A DNA stretch of 64,000 nt, taken from NCBI RefSeq assembly GCF_029873635.1, contig NC_080423.1, positions 88,519,191 to 88,583,190 on the forward strand, read 5' to 3'. The position numbers and the translations under genes are program-made. Below, piece after piece: positions 32,690 through 45,261 of the stretch. The stretch is from Malania oleifera (taxonomy: Eukaryota; Streptophyta; Magnoliopsida; Santalales; Ximeniaceae). The notes under the pieces are model-generated. The model did not search any database. It saw only the letters and a program-made list of their open reading frames with translations, and was not told the DNA's origin. Numbering within the stretch: the stretch's first letter is position 1; each line of letters opens with the position of its first letter.

Positions 32690-34200
32690 TCAATAGAGTC
32701 AGCTTAGGCATTATTCCCACTCTAGGAGTTCCTATAGCAGCTAACAAGATGAGTTAGGCCCCAAGACAACCGAGCAGACCAATTCAACCTCTTCACCCTC
32801 AAGTTAACCTAGAGCCTAGTTTTGAGAAAGGTAGTTTTGTTGAGTTTCACAATCTGGCTGACCCTAGGCATACTCTAGATTCCCTTAGGGTCATTAAGAG
32901 GATGATTGTTGAGATGTTATCAAGAGGGTAGAGGTAGATGTGCATACCTATGATGGGAAATTCAATCTAAATTCTTGAAGATATAGTGGAAGAGACGGAC
33001 GATTACTTTAAGCAGTATCATTTACAAGGAGAGGAAAAGGATCAATCTTCCAAAATGAAGCCCGTAGGACTAGCCAAGAAGTATTGGGAAATTATTCAAC
33101 AAATCCTTGAGCAATTAGATGAACCTCCCATTATCCAATGGGAAGTGATGAGAAAACTAAAATAGAAGTACCTCCCTCCTTCCTACAAGAACCAGTTGTT
33201 TGGTGACCTCTTAAACAATCAACAAACTACCATGTAGCCAATCATTTGAGCAATTTGAAAAGCTACAGCTTAAGAGTGGTATTGTTGAGGTCAGAGATCA
33301 CACATTCACTAGGTTTGTGAATGGTCTTAAGGAGGATGTTAGCAGATAGGCATTTAACTTGTCTTTAGAGGCAACTTAACAGAAATCCATTGCCACAGAA
33401 AAGGACCACAGTATCCCTTTTAGGTCATTCAATTGAGTGAGTCTCCTCACTCCAAATCCTACCCTTAATCTAGTTCTACGATTCCCCAATCTATCGCTAG
33501 AGAGAGTCTAACAAAGCAAATAGAGTCCCAATCATGTTGTTTGCTCTAGTGGATTTGGTATTCCTAAAGCTAGTAGCTCATCTGCGCAGTGTCATAGTTG
33601 TCATGCTATAGATCACTTAGCTACTCGTTATCCCCAACAAGCCTAAACTTCGAACCGTGAGACTATTGACATGTTTGATTGTGAGATGAAGCTCTTGTTG
33701 TGTACTCGGGATATGAAAGTGAGCTTGTTGATGATTTTGAGGATGATAACCATGTTACTATGGTTAGGTGTGTTTTATCCACTACTGTGGTAATGAGAAG
33801 TAGAAGCAAACCACAATTTTCCACACTTTCATTTGATGTGGGGATAGGACATGCTAGTTATTGATTGGGGTAGTAGCATGAATGTGAACTCCAAAGTTGC
33901 TCTACATAGATTGAACCTTAAAAGGGAGCAAAACCTCCATTCTTTTAGAGTGATTTGGGTAAGCAAGACAAATCTACATGTCATTGAGAGGTGTCTTGTA
34001 CCCATTCAAATGTATTATAAAGATAATGGTTAGTGTGATGTACTCCCAATGAATGTGACCGATGTCCTATTAGAGCACCCGTGGTTACATGACCATGATG
34101 TGACCATTCACAATATGGAAAGCGCTAATGTGTTTAGGAATAAAGATAAAAAGATCATTTTGAACCCTACAAAGCCTCACTCAAGGATCCCAAGTTAAGA
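32690..34200 (+). mobile_element. Ty3/gypsy fragment: gag, zinc knuckle, protease; degenerate
   Basis: The plus strand keeps gypsy gag words across shifting frames: DVHTYDGKFN (about 32930), a KYWEIIQQ-like piece (about 33080), KYLPPSYKNQLFGDLLN (about 33165-33215), FTRFVNGLKEDV (about 33310-33345). A knuckle-like CHSCHAIDHLATRYP follows at about 33590-33635. A protease region (33851-34033) then reads VIDWGSSMNVNSKVALHRLN, with WG for the usual DG/DS and ERCLVPIQMYYKDNG after it. LTRs and the rest of pol are absent. Confidence 0.75.
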
Positions 34201-34378
34201 ACAAGCTAGTCCTAAAGGTTTTGATTCAAAGAAGCACCTAATTGCTAGATCAAGGCTTTTGGGTGGAACCATGGGAGCTTATAAAATAGGTGTATATTAG
34301 CAACCGTTGCCAAAGAACATTATTTTAAATAATAGTATTAGTTTGCGCAATAGTAAGGCTAATGGTAATGGTCACAGT

Positions 34379-35036
34379 TAGGGTTGTAAATGACTTGAGC
34401 CAAACTGAGCTTTGCTATGCTCAAGCTTGTTCATTAAATTTTTAACTGAGCTCAAGCTCAAGCCGAGCTCAAACTGAACTTTAATATACTTACTTAAACT
34501 TGTTTATTGTGTAAATGAATGAGCTTACGAGCCCTTATCAAGCCAAGCTACCGAGATGCTCACTAACAATTTGGTTCTTTTAAAACCTCTCATTTTGAGA
34601 GAGGAGATGTTTTGTCAGGCAAAAAGGTAAAAAGTGGTTCCTACTAATACTAAAAGTTTTTGCCTCATCAAGCTAGCCTATTGATCTTGAGCATTAGCTT
34701 TGTCACTAAATTCATGTTATGGAGTTTGAGCTAAATAATTCCATGTACAAATAGTCCCTACTTTTAAGCTCACTACAGTCTATTAAGTCTATTCAACCTT
34801 ATTAAACTAGCCCATGAATGACTCTAATTCAAGCATATTAAACAAGCCTAAATTAACCCTATAATCGAGCCGCTTACAAGCCGAAACAAGTTGAGCCCAT
34901 TCATATTCAAGCTCTAAACAAGCTGCAAAATTGGGCTTGGGAATTGCCTGTTTATATAATGAAAGAATTTAAATGAGCTCTTACTAAGTCAAGCTTTTGA
35001 GCCATTCGTCTGCAGTTTGGTTCGTTTGCAGCCATA
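34379..35036. mobile_element. Non-autonomous hAT element, 8-bp TSD
   Basis: The left end TAGGGTTGTAAATGA and the right end read in reverse, TATGGCTGCAAACGA, are hAT-type inverted repeats. Sub-terminal GAGCTCAAGC/GAGCC words are typical. GTCACAGT (34371-34378) and GTCGCAGT (35037-35044) form the 8-bp duplication with one change. It is 658 bp long with no transposase. Confidence 0.85.
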
Positions 35037-35044
35037 GTCGCAGT

Positions 35045-35420
35045 GTAATGGTTGCAGGCATCAAGAACGTTACATAACGAGTAACAAACACTGCATTCAT
35101 GAATTCTTTTTTTGCACTAGCAACCTTGTTAAAAAGTATATGACAATCTTATATATTAATGTTTTAAATGATTTTTAGTAAATTTAATCAATGTAAATAT
35201 AACATATACTACATGTATTTGATGTCATCTTGGTTGCTTTAGTTGCCATTGGTGAGAAGAAGCATGCATTTGCCACTTTTCACTACTTTATTGATTATAA
35301 GTGAAGTTTAAACTAAGAAATCTTAAATATAAAGAAATATAAAACATAACATCTTTTGCACTCTGTTAGTCTTTAATGGAATTTTTGTTATCCAAAAAAT
35401 GGAATATAGAATGTTCATGA
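35045..35420. other. AT-rich spacer
   Basis: No gene or element end was recognised. Confidence 0.4.
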
Positions 35421-36330
35421 TTTTTTTTTTTTTTTTTTTTTGGATATCAAAAGAAAATCATTAGATATAGTAACAATGTACAGTCAAGAGAAGAGGCATC
35501 TCCTTAACAAAATCTAAGGAATCCTAGAGAAAACAAAAGAAAAAAAACCAAAAAGTGTAAAGAAAACAGCCCAAGGAAAACAACATGCCCAAAGTCAACG
35601 GAGAATGCCAATCACGTTGAATATCTAAAGAGCATGTCCCCTTGAAGTTACCATTACCCACACACTAAAGAGAATCCAGAAAATGAATCTTCTCCCGCAC
35701 CAACAAAAATGATAATTTCTTCCCTGAAAATATACATGAGTTTTGTTCCTTCCACAAACCTCAAAACACTGCAAATAAAGCACAAATCCATAATCCTTTT
35801 CCTTCCTTCTTCCTACCAAACCCAACAAAAGATATTGCCAAAAACTCCTCCACTGTCCCTGCACAAACCCAACTTTCTCCAACATAACTAACTTGTTCCA
35901 AACCTTCCATGCAAAATTACAATGGAAAAAAAGATGCAGAGCAAATTCTGAGCAGCTAAAACAAAGCACGCATATATCTAGAGAGAGAGCCTTTAAAGGC
36001 CTCATAATCTTGCAGCAAGTTAATAGTATTTAACTATTTATCCTATTAAGCACTACCAACCAAAGAAAAGCTTTGATTTTAGGAGGGATTTTGGCCTTCC
36101 AAATAGTTTTGTAAAGTGGAAAGGACAAATCGTTGCTAACCAAGAATTCATAAAAAGATTTGCAGGAATAAATCCTTGAGGGATCCAACAACCAGGGTTG
36201 ACTATCAACTTCCGAGTATATCCAAAATTAGAGAATGGATGTTGTATACAGGTGCACATACCTTTTTGGACAACAATAGGAAGATCAACATCTTGGCAAT
36301 GGGATCACTGAAACCAAAGACATACCAATA
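35421..36330 (-). mobile_element. L1-type LINE, 3' end with poly(A)
   Basis: The T run at 35421-35442 is the poly(A) tail of a minus-strand LINE. The adjoining minus frame (35625-36005) encodes the C-terminal zinc-finger-like region found after plant L1 reverse transcriptases: ICVLCFSCSEFALHLFFHC, then W-x-x-L pieces. Upstream, 36053-36259 ends in KSLLKSKLFFGW, matching the KxKxFxW word before that finger. The element is cut at about 36330, as usual for incomplete reverse transcription. Confidence 0.75.
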
Positions 36331-36623
36331 GAAGCTAAGGAGACTCCTTTGAGCAACCATCATGTATACACCTGCAAATTAGGATGATCGAGGCAATGAG
36401 GACTCAAACTAGATAAAGATGCAGATGGATGACTGGCAGAGAGGATAAGCCAAAATTCGAAAAAATTAGGCAAAGGAAGGAACTCATTGAAGTAAGAAGC
36501 ACTGAAGGAATCAGAATGGTATGAAGTAGGCTTACTTCTCAAAGAAAAGTAACATTGGCAAAGAAAAAGCAATTCAAAGCAATATCCCATCTTAAGTAAA
36601 TGACTAGCCCAAAAAAAAAAGAA

Positions 36624-36643
36624 AACACACACACACACACACA
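36624..36643. repeat. (AC)n microsatellite
   Basis: About ten AC units after an A run. Confidence 0.9.
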
Positions 36644-36689
36644 TTTTATAGCATGAGGATCCAACTTATACACCCCAGGAGTTAACTAA

Positions 36690-37000
36690 TGAACAAAGGA
36701 TAGACAATCGAATGTATGAGGTGGTAAAGAGAATAGAGGAGCACTTTGAATGGAAGATTAGGGACCAAGAACACAGGATGGATTATGTTGATAAGAGAGA
36801 AGGCAATGAGTATGGCATCACTCCCAAACACTTTAAGAACATTCATATGATAAAGTAAGGTACAAGTGGCATCAAGGATATGTCTATTTTTCCTCTTTGC
36901 AACTTCATTTTGTTGTGGGACATGAGTACTAGAGGACTACTAAACAATACTGAACTTCGTCATATAGGGGTAGTAGATTGGGTATTGAAGTATCATATAG
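36690..37000 (-). mobile_element. copia integrase fragment
   Basis: The minus strand encodes a stretch like STHVPQQNEVAKRKNRHILD, followed by a FGSDAILIAFSLIN-like piece. These correspond to the end of the copia integrase core (usual PQQNGVAERKNRHLLE). It is an isolated, decayed fragment. Confidence 0.65.
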
Positions 37001-38081
37001 GGTAGTGAATTGGGCACGGACTATGAAGTACTCTTTAGCATTATCACTACTAACTCCACACCAATCCACGTTGAACAACCATGTGCTCTTAATTCTCTAT
37101 TTTTGACTTGTGACTGCTCTTTTCTTATTGACTTTGTTTAAAGGTAATTATTTTCTATCTTGATTCACTCCTATTAGCAATTACTCAACCATCATCTCGT
37201 TGATTTGTGCTGCAAATTAGCTCTCAATTAATAATTGTTATTCTTACTATATTTTGTGTTCCTTTTTAGGGTTATTAAGATATGACGACTGAAAACCCTC
37301 ATTGTCTCTAATCAAGTCCAAAACTTTTCTTGCTTCCTCTTCCTCATTGGTGAATGCATGTGCAATAAGAACGGCTGTTGGTCACCTGCCTTCTTTGTTG
37401 TGGGGGGGGAGGGTGGGGTGGAGATCTACCCTAAAGGCAGTACATTGCATGCCTCATTTTGATAAATTTCCTGACTTGTTTTATTTTTTGCATCCATATT
37501 ACATTGTTTTACAACCCAAACAATCAACATTATCATAGAGCAGTAGAACACAAATAAAGAAGAAAAAAAAGATGTCAACAACTCAGGAATCACTGAAAAA
37601 TGAATCACCACAAATTAATTTTTAGAATTGGACAAAAAAATCTATTAAAATATCACTAGAGAGATTGGAAGTGGAAAATCAATTGATCTCTTAGATGATA
37701 ATTGGCAACCTGGTCACCCTTCATTGAACATTTTGGTAGTCACATTCAGCAAGTGCTGGAATTCAGAAGTATACTACACTACAGTCTTTTACTGCTGAAA
37801 ATCAATGGAGATGGCCAAGAAGAATTAGTCAGTATACATCAAATTCTGTTCTATTCAATTACATTCTTACCTAATGCTGAGAAAGATGATAAGATCTGCT
37901 AGAAAGCATCTAAATCTCACAAATTTGATCTCACTTATGCTTCAGAGCTCATCAGAGAGGAAAATCCTCAGGTAGGATGGGCAGATATTATGTGAAAAAG
38001 GAAAATTATTCCGAGGCATGCATTTATATGTTGGCTAGTTGTTAAAAATAGAATGCCTACATTAGATACGCTGAATTCTGA
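37001..38081. other. Spacer with a G-rich block
   Basis: No gene was supported. At 37399-37422 there are G runs of 8, 3, 4 and 2 separated by single or double bases, a quadruplex-type pattern on the plus strand. Confidence 0.5.
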
Positions 38082-39663
38082 TGTGTTCCTAAATATGTTT
38101 ATTTAGTCCCCCGTTTACCTATGCGATGTTCCTATTAACTCCGTAATTACCACTTCTTATTATTGTTTGCAGTTGCACGTGGTATATTTGATGTTTCAGG
38201 AAATCATAGTTTAAATCGAAGAGTTACGCAGTGGAAGGAATAAATGCAGCAATTTGGAAGCAAAAGGCTCGACCAAGTGCAAATCACAGCTCGACTAGAT
38301 CTCCATGGCCTTGATTCAACTGCAGCAGAAGGTCCCTAATCGACCATGTGGTGCGACCAAGAAGTCACAAGGGGCGACCAGGTCAAGCTAGAAGATTCTA
38401 GAGTACTAGTTAAACAGTAAGTTCACATAGACCCTCGACCAGGGCGCGATCAAGAGACCTTGGAAGTGCGACTTGGTCGACGATGCCATTGACTAAACAT
38501 GAAGAAATAATTGAAGATCTTCCAGATTGTGTCAACCATGGCGCGCCGTGGTCACGACGATGGTGCGACGAGCTGCCCCTGGCAGAAGATGCTCGACTAT
38601 GAAGGTTCCAAGGAAGAGTTCAACCACGGCGCTGAAGGCATAATAGGTTTAGCATGGTCGACCAAGTCGCACTTTGGCAGTGTGACCAGGTTGATGCTGG
38701 CTGACTTCAGAAATCTGTTTTATTTTGTTGCCGATTGTTTCCTGATTTGAATTTGAGCGCATGTAAACCCTAAGGGGTATAAATAAAAATTTCTAGGAGA
38801 TAATAGGAGGCCATCAAGCCATGTATTGATTTTTGTTTTCTTAGGATTGAAAAGTTTGAACGTAGTTTTGGTATTGTGTGTGAAAATTCTGAATTTCAAT
38901 AAAAGCAATGTTTACATTAGTATTTATCATCTTATCTTTGTGTTTGATTGCGTGCATAATGACTAGCTAATCTCTCAGATTCTCCAGTTGTGATGAAACC
39001 CTAAGTTAGATTTGCAAAGCTAGGGTTTAGTTTATTGTTCATACTAGGGTGTGGTTGCATGATGTTATTTAGACTTTTCTGAACTAATTTTCATAATCAA
39101 AGTACTTAGATTAGAGCAGACCAAGCCTAATCTATGTTCATGCAACGGGACTAATAGGAAGGAATACATGTTCGCTAGATAGGATATACCCGGTTCTCCC
39201 AATCATGCTCCAGACGAATGGTGCGAACCCGGATACGCTATACTACTCAAGCGAATTACTTGTCTTTATTTAAGGTTCATCCTATGCGTTCGTATTAGGA
39301 TGAACTGTTGAAGCCCCATTATGGATAATTGACCGAACCTTACTTATTGCGAATTAACAGCCTAGGGTGGATTCATAACCAGGGAATTACTCTTCATAAG
39401 GACTTCACATAAAAGCCTTGTACCCGTCTTTGTATAGTTGAATCGATTAATTTGCTTTCGTAGTTCTAAATAGAAAATCCAACATTCAACCTTTTCTTAT
39501 AGTTTCTAGCATAGTAAATTAGATCAATTTTGGTACACCACTGCATTGAGTCCCTAAGGATCGACACCCGACTTACTCATTGTTCTACCGAGCTTGGGAG
39601 TAGTTAGGGATTTATAAATTTTATCTTTAGTAGTTAAGGACCCAAGCCTTGGCAAAGCTACCA
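38082..39663 (+). repeat. Left gypsy LTR
   Basis: It runs TGTGTTCCTAAATATG to AAGCTACCA. Repeated CGACCA/TGGTCGA words fill 38270-38680. A GGGGTATAAATAAAAA TATA-like box is at about 38774, and TTCAATAAAAGC, a possible poly(A) signal, is at about 38894. Confidence 0.9.
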
Positions 39664-39667
39664 AATT

Positions 39668-39685
39668 TTGGCGCCGTTGTCGGGG
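39668..39685 (+). other. Gypsy primer-binding site
   Basis: TTGGCGCCGTTGTCGGGG lies four bases inside the left LTR, close to the TTGGCGCCGTTGCCGGGG form of Athila/Tat-type elements. Confidence 0.9.
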
Positions 39686-39771
39686 ACTCACTTACGGTAG
39701 TGAGCCAAAATTAGTGTAGTTTATTACTCGATCTTTATTTTTATTTTCTTTGTTCTTTCATTTTTTGTTGT

Positions 39772-40443
39772 TATTCGAAGTCTTGATATCCTATGCTAAC
39801 TTGTATGTAGGGTTTAAGATCTCTAGAACCTGAATTAGTGCCTATTGACCCTGAGATTGAGAGATCTCGTAGATCAGTTAGGAAGTACACTTTGAGTCCA
39901 GAGTTAGCTAAGTCCTCCGACTCTAAAGTCATGGTCAAACGCCAACCAGTTCCGGCTCTCAATAATAAAAATCAAAATCCGAACCCTCCCGCTCCCCGTC
40001 AACTTGCGGCGGTGGAGCAACCTCTTCGGCCTCTGCAGGACTACTTCACTCCCGATGCATACACATCACCGTCTTGCATCTGGTTCCCAGATGTCGAGGC
40101 AGCACAATTTAAAATCAAAACCTCGATCATCTCGATGCATCCCAACTTCTATGGGAATTCCACTAAAAATCCTTATAAGCATCTTGATGAATTCCTTGAA
40201 ATTTGTTCAACTATCCGCATCTCCAATTTTGGTGATGATGCCCTTCGCCTTAGGCTATTCCCGCTCTTCTTTAGAGCCGAACTCGGTGACCACCTAGGCC
40301 ACCATGCAGCATGAATTTCTTAAAAAATACTTCCCCATCGGGAAGACTAATCAGCTTAGGAAGGCCAACACTAGTTTTTCCCAGATGGAGGGTGAGCAAT
40401 TCTTCGAGAGTTGGGAACATTTTAGGGACATACATACTGCATG
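39772..40443 (+). pseudogene. Gypsy gag, truncated and frameshifted
   Basis: The frame 39838-40314 encodes PIDPEIERSRRSVRK, a proline-rich linker, then FKIKTSIISMHPNFYGNSTK and PYKHLDEFLEICSTIRISNF, the start of the retrotransposon gag domain. After a frame change near 40250 the domain goes on (TWATMQHEFLKKYFP-like, then TSFSQMEGEQFFESWEHFRD). It ends at about 40443, where the sequence changes to a different element. Confidence 0.8.
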
Positions 40444-43400
40444 CTAAAATTCCAGTATAGTTGACAAATTAACTATATGCTACATGTTTAAAACATACTG
40501 CATGCTAAAATTCCTCTGAAGGATGATTGAATGTGAATAATTTGACAAATTAACTTAATCCTTAGCTGAAAACCTTTATATGTGCATCCAGGGGAGCTGA
40601 GCTCCATCCTTAGAGAAAAAGGCATCAAATTAATTACCTTAAAGACTCATATGCATCATGTTTCGCTTTTTGAATATCGAGGCTCTTCTGAAAGTCCTGA
40701 ACATCATATCCGGCTCTTATGGCACTATGAATAGATATGGATTGTTCTCAGATTTGTGAGCTCTATATTGTGCCTTAATATCTATTTTCTGATGCATTTG
40801 TGGTCTATAGGGACGATTATACTGGTCAAATGATAAAATGGCTTGATAATTATCCAGTATAGTTGTTATAATAGTTTTAAAATGATTGCTTATACAACTT
40901 GGTATACTTTGTGAAATTAGTCTTTGGTTAATATAAGCAGTTCATTTCATCTAAGCTAGCATTCAAATCTAAAGGGGGAGATTTCGTAAAATTCCATCTC
41001 TAATGCTCACCCTACTTTTAGCTTAGATTCCCTTAAAAGCTTACTGTGGCATACTTGTTCAGACAAAATGACTATCTTTGCTCAGAGTAAATTTTAAACG
41101 AAAATAGGTTGCTCATAGCCATATGATCGAGTTTTTAAATCCTTTGATATTTTAGATCTATATGGAAGTTATTTCTGGTTGATCAATGAAAATTGATTCA
41201 ATATATGCCTCCCAGAAATAAATGAAGCTTGCTTGAACTATGGAAAATCATTTTGAAAATGAAACGACGGCAAGCAAAGAACTTAGAAACTTAAAGACAT
41301 TCATGGTATGTGGAATTAGGATTTAAAATTTCTGTCATGAAGTTTGAAAAACTTAAGGACTTCATTGTTTATATATATTTTTTTGGGAAAAAGGGCATTG
41401 CATGGTTGAAATACATGCTAACTAGTTAGACTGAAATCATGCTCAAACCGACATTTAGCTATCATATGCCGTATGCTTTGAACTCCAATCTTTGACTGGT
41501 TTTATGTAATATTTGAACTGCCATGGTTTGTGGATATTTCTAGTCTGACCATGTTTAACATGTGTTTTTAATCTCAAATGACCAGTTATACTATTTGTGT
41601 ACTCAACTACCAATTTAAGAAAAAAAATAGTTATAAAACTATTTTCTTTGCACAATTGTTGCAATAAAAAGGGGGGGAGTTTTCTTTTTTAAGCTAAGGA
41701 ATTCTCTCAATGCTCAAATTGTTTTATACTTAGCTTAGCCCTTTTTCTGATGCCAAAAGGGGGAGAAATTTATGAGCAAAATGGTAAAACTTTTTATACG
41801 CCCTACCTCTTATATTTTTAGTAATTGATGGGTTGAGTGTCTGAGCTATAATGCAAAATCTAAATGCATGCTAAATTATAATGTCTTCTTTCTTAAATAT
41901 GCTTGAGCTACATTGTTATTTTTAAATGATGTATATCGTAAGGGGAAGCCTTTTCAGGCTGAACCTATTTTGCTCTCGTGTGTTTGTCATCATCCAAAAA
42001 GGGGAGATTGTTGACTTTTTGAGTCCAATCCCGTTTTGATAATGACAAACCACTTGTATCTTATATGTGCATTTAGTACTTGAGCAGGTTTATAACTTAA
42101 CACACACATAAGGGAAAGGTAAAATAGAAGCCAAGAGGAACTTAAAACTTATACAATCTGGCGTATTCCATGGAGATTTGAAGAGCAAAGAAGATGAAGA
42201 CATATTGTATTTGAATTGTAATGCATTTAGTATAAATTGTATTTGCATGTCTTGCATGATATGTTTAAAGCTCAATGGACCATAGATTAACCTTAGGGAA
42301 CCAAACTTTTCATGAAAAACCTTTTTCTAAAATGCTAAAATCATTCAAAGGTTTTAAAATCGTCTTGAGATCAAAAAGTAGGCTAAAACTTTATTTTTCA
42401 AAAGAGCTCAGTCGACCGGCCTCTAAGGCCCAGTCAACTGGACCTAACACATGGCCAGAATTTCAATTCTGTTAAGGACCCACTCGGCCGGCCCTTTCAT
42501 GCCTTATAATCCCCAATCAACCAACTAGTCATTTTGGTCAAGTTTTGTAAAGCACAGCCGACCGGCCTATTCATGCACTAAAAACCCAATCAACTGGATC
42601 ATATGGCCGGCATGCCAAAGCTCGCGATTTTGAAAATCGCCTTGGACCAATCGACCGGAGCAAGCCTCAGTCGACCGAACCTCTTGGGTTTAGGCCAAAT
42701 TGAGCTCCCAACAGTCGAAATTTTAGAAATTAAAAAATCATTTTACTCCCCAACGGTCAAAAAACGGTCATATTTTGAAAAACACTATAAATACCTTGCC
42801 CAATGCTTTTAAAATGGTTGTTGAGCATATTGATTTATATTCTTTCATTTGTTGGGCATTTATTTCAAAAATTCAAAGCTTTCTTCTACTCTCTTTTTGC
42901 AAAATCCTTTTGAAGAGCCAAGCATAAGTTTCTCCCACTCATTCTATTGAAAAACCTTTTGTGGAGAAATCATTTATTATATTTGAAATCTTTGAGTATC
43001 CTTTGTATACATATATTCACTCAAAAGATTATTTACTCTCCTACTCTCTCTTCATTACAAATATTTTTGAGAGCAATTTCATATTTCTCCTACACTTTCA
43101 TTTTGAAAATATTTTTGGAGAAATCCTTTTAAAGAGATTCTTAAAAAGTCTTGAGCATATACCAACTCATATATATTGCTTGAAAGACTTTATTGTGATA
43201 CATTTTAAAGATCAAATTTCTCCTCTCTCTTTCACTTTAAAAATCATTTTTGGAGAAATTTTGGGAGTTATTCAAGAAAGCTTTGAGCATATATATATTG
43301 ATATACACCTTGCTTGAAAAGATCATCTACATTTATTTTTGCCAAACCCTAGGATCTCCTGCTTTCATTTTGAAAAATATTCTTTGGAGAAATTTTTATT

Positions 43401-44073
43401 AGGGTTGAATCTTTGAAGTATATATCATATACATCTTATTCAAAGATTGCAAAAAAATTATTGACAAAAATGCACATGCTCTACTGAGCTTTACTTCATA
43501 TCTTGTGAGAGTGTTTAGAATTTCATATGGTACATCTCTGCTTATTTTGAGAAGCATTTACTTGTACGAAAATTTGTATCATCTTTGTATCCTTGCGGTT
43601 CAGGTAGTGAACTGTGTCCAGGCGTGGGGTATCGCCTGAAGAGGAAGGCTCCATCCTGTAAGGAGTGTGCCAAGGGTGTGGTATCGCCTGAAGAGGGGGA
43701 CTCCACCTTGTAAGGAGATTTGTAAACGGCTTTACTCCGCCCGGTTATGTGAGCAATATAGTGGAATCCTCAAGCGGGTTGACTTGAGGCGAGGACGTAG
43801 GCGGGTACAGCCGAACCTCGTAAAAATATTGTGTTTGCATTTTCTCTCCCTATACTCTTTATTTTTCCGCAAGTTGTATGCCTCCATTTAATTGGTCGTG
43901 ATTGTTATATTTATTTTAAACATTTGCATACAATAATATTTGGGGGATTTGAGATTGCCTGAAAAACTCGAGGCTTGCGTAATACAGATTGAGATTGTAA
44001 AAATAGGATATACTTGACCTAGATTTTTAAATTACCCAATTCACCCCCTCTCCTAGGAATACACCATTCCTCA
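40444..44073 (+). mobile_element. 3' half of a SIRE-like copia element (subfamily C) with its LTR
   Basis: The non-coding 3' region of a SIRE-type element (CATCATCCAAAAAGGGGAGATTG at about 41989-42009, a polypurine tract) is followed by an LTR from TGTTGACTTTTTGAGTCC (42009) to ACACCATTCCTCA (44073). No gag or pol remains. It sits between gypsy gag and gypsy 3' DNA. The LTR contains GTCGACCGGCC-like words (42410-42700), an ACTATAAATACC box at about 42784 and the paired hairpins at 43768-43820. A duplicated PCR-like rearrangement of 43612-43720 (two GTGTGGTATCGCCTGAAGAGG-like units) is also seen. Confidence 0.8.
43768..43820 (+). promoter_or_regulatory. Two abutting potential RNA hairpins in LTR C
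   Basis: Hairpin 1: CCTCAAG (43768-43774) with CTTGAGG (43783-43789), seven perfect pairs. Hairpin 2: CGAGG (43790-43794) with CCTCG (43816-43820), plus inner GGC/GCC. It is the best-preserved version in the window. Confidence 0.65.
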
Positions 44074-45261
44074 CATACTCTTTTAATGCTGGTCTCTGTA
44101 TTTGCACTTGCTAGCCTAGAAGTGATGTCCAGTGGGGAGATATAAATCTAGGGACTTGTAGCCTACTCAAGATGTGAATATTAAGCCACCCTTAGAGATG
44201 AAAATAATTCATGAATTTTTTTTCCGAATTTATTTCTCTATCGGTATCACGAAGAAAATAAAAAGTTGTATTATTTGTCCCTACTGGCCATGAAAAGAAA
44301 AACAAAGAAAAAAAAAAAACTGATGAGCAAAAAAGAAAGAAAAGAAGAAAATGATGAAAAAATATATAGATGCCTGCTCCAAAAACAAAATGTTGATGAA
44401 AAGAGAATGGTCAAGTTATGTACACAATATTCTTGCAAGTATCAAGTTTCTTCGGGTGTTTCGATGCATATGAGTGGATTTATGCGTGGTTTATGAATTA
44501 TCGATCTAGGGTGATCTTGGTAAGATGTGGCAAGTAGGTGAGAAGGCGCTAGGTTGAAGGACCCGACACCTCGATATTAGGCTGGATTTCGTTCTCTTGA
44601 GACTAGTTCGCTCCATTTTCTTCGTTGTTTCTTCGATGTATGTGAGATGTTTGATCATGCATGTTTTTCCTCACATCTAGGAGTAACTCCATTTTCATGA
44701 GTGTCTTTTAGAGTATATTGGTGAGGCTAAGTCAAGACAACCATTCTATAGGTGTATGAGGATTAGCAGAGTGAAATGAGTCGTTCACTTTACACTTGCC
44801 TTGTGATTATGCTTGTTTATGCTAATATCTATAGGATAATATTAACTCTGGATATGAATTGTTGATTGATTCTCTAAGGTTTACGATATCTGAATGGCTA
44901 TATCTTATTGAGGCATGCATGGATGACTTTCTTTGAGTTGTCTTTATAATGGAGGTATTGGTAAAGGGGCATGTTTATGATGGTGCTATATGCCTGTATG
45001 TGGAGGAGTATGTCTGCGTTACTTGCTTGAGCTTGATTGTTATTCACTGGGATAGGTGTTTGTGGGAATCGCTCTGGAAACCCTCATGAGACTACAAATT
45101 GTCCACTAGGGCCACCTAGGGGTTTAAAGTCTTATTATATAAAGTAAATGCAATCGTGTTTCCCATAAAAGAGGAGGTAGTTAAGAATTTATTTCTCTTT
45201 TGTAGGTTTTTCTTAGTTTTCTTTTCTCGAAGACTAGAAAAGTGTAAGTTGAGGGTTGTAA

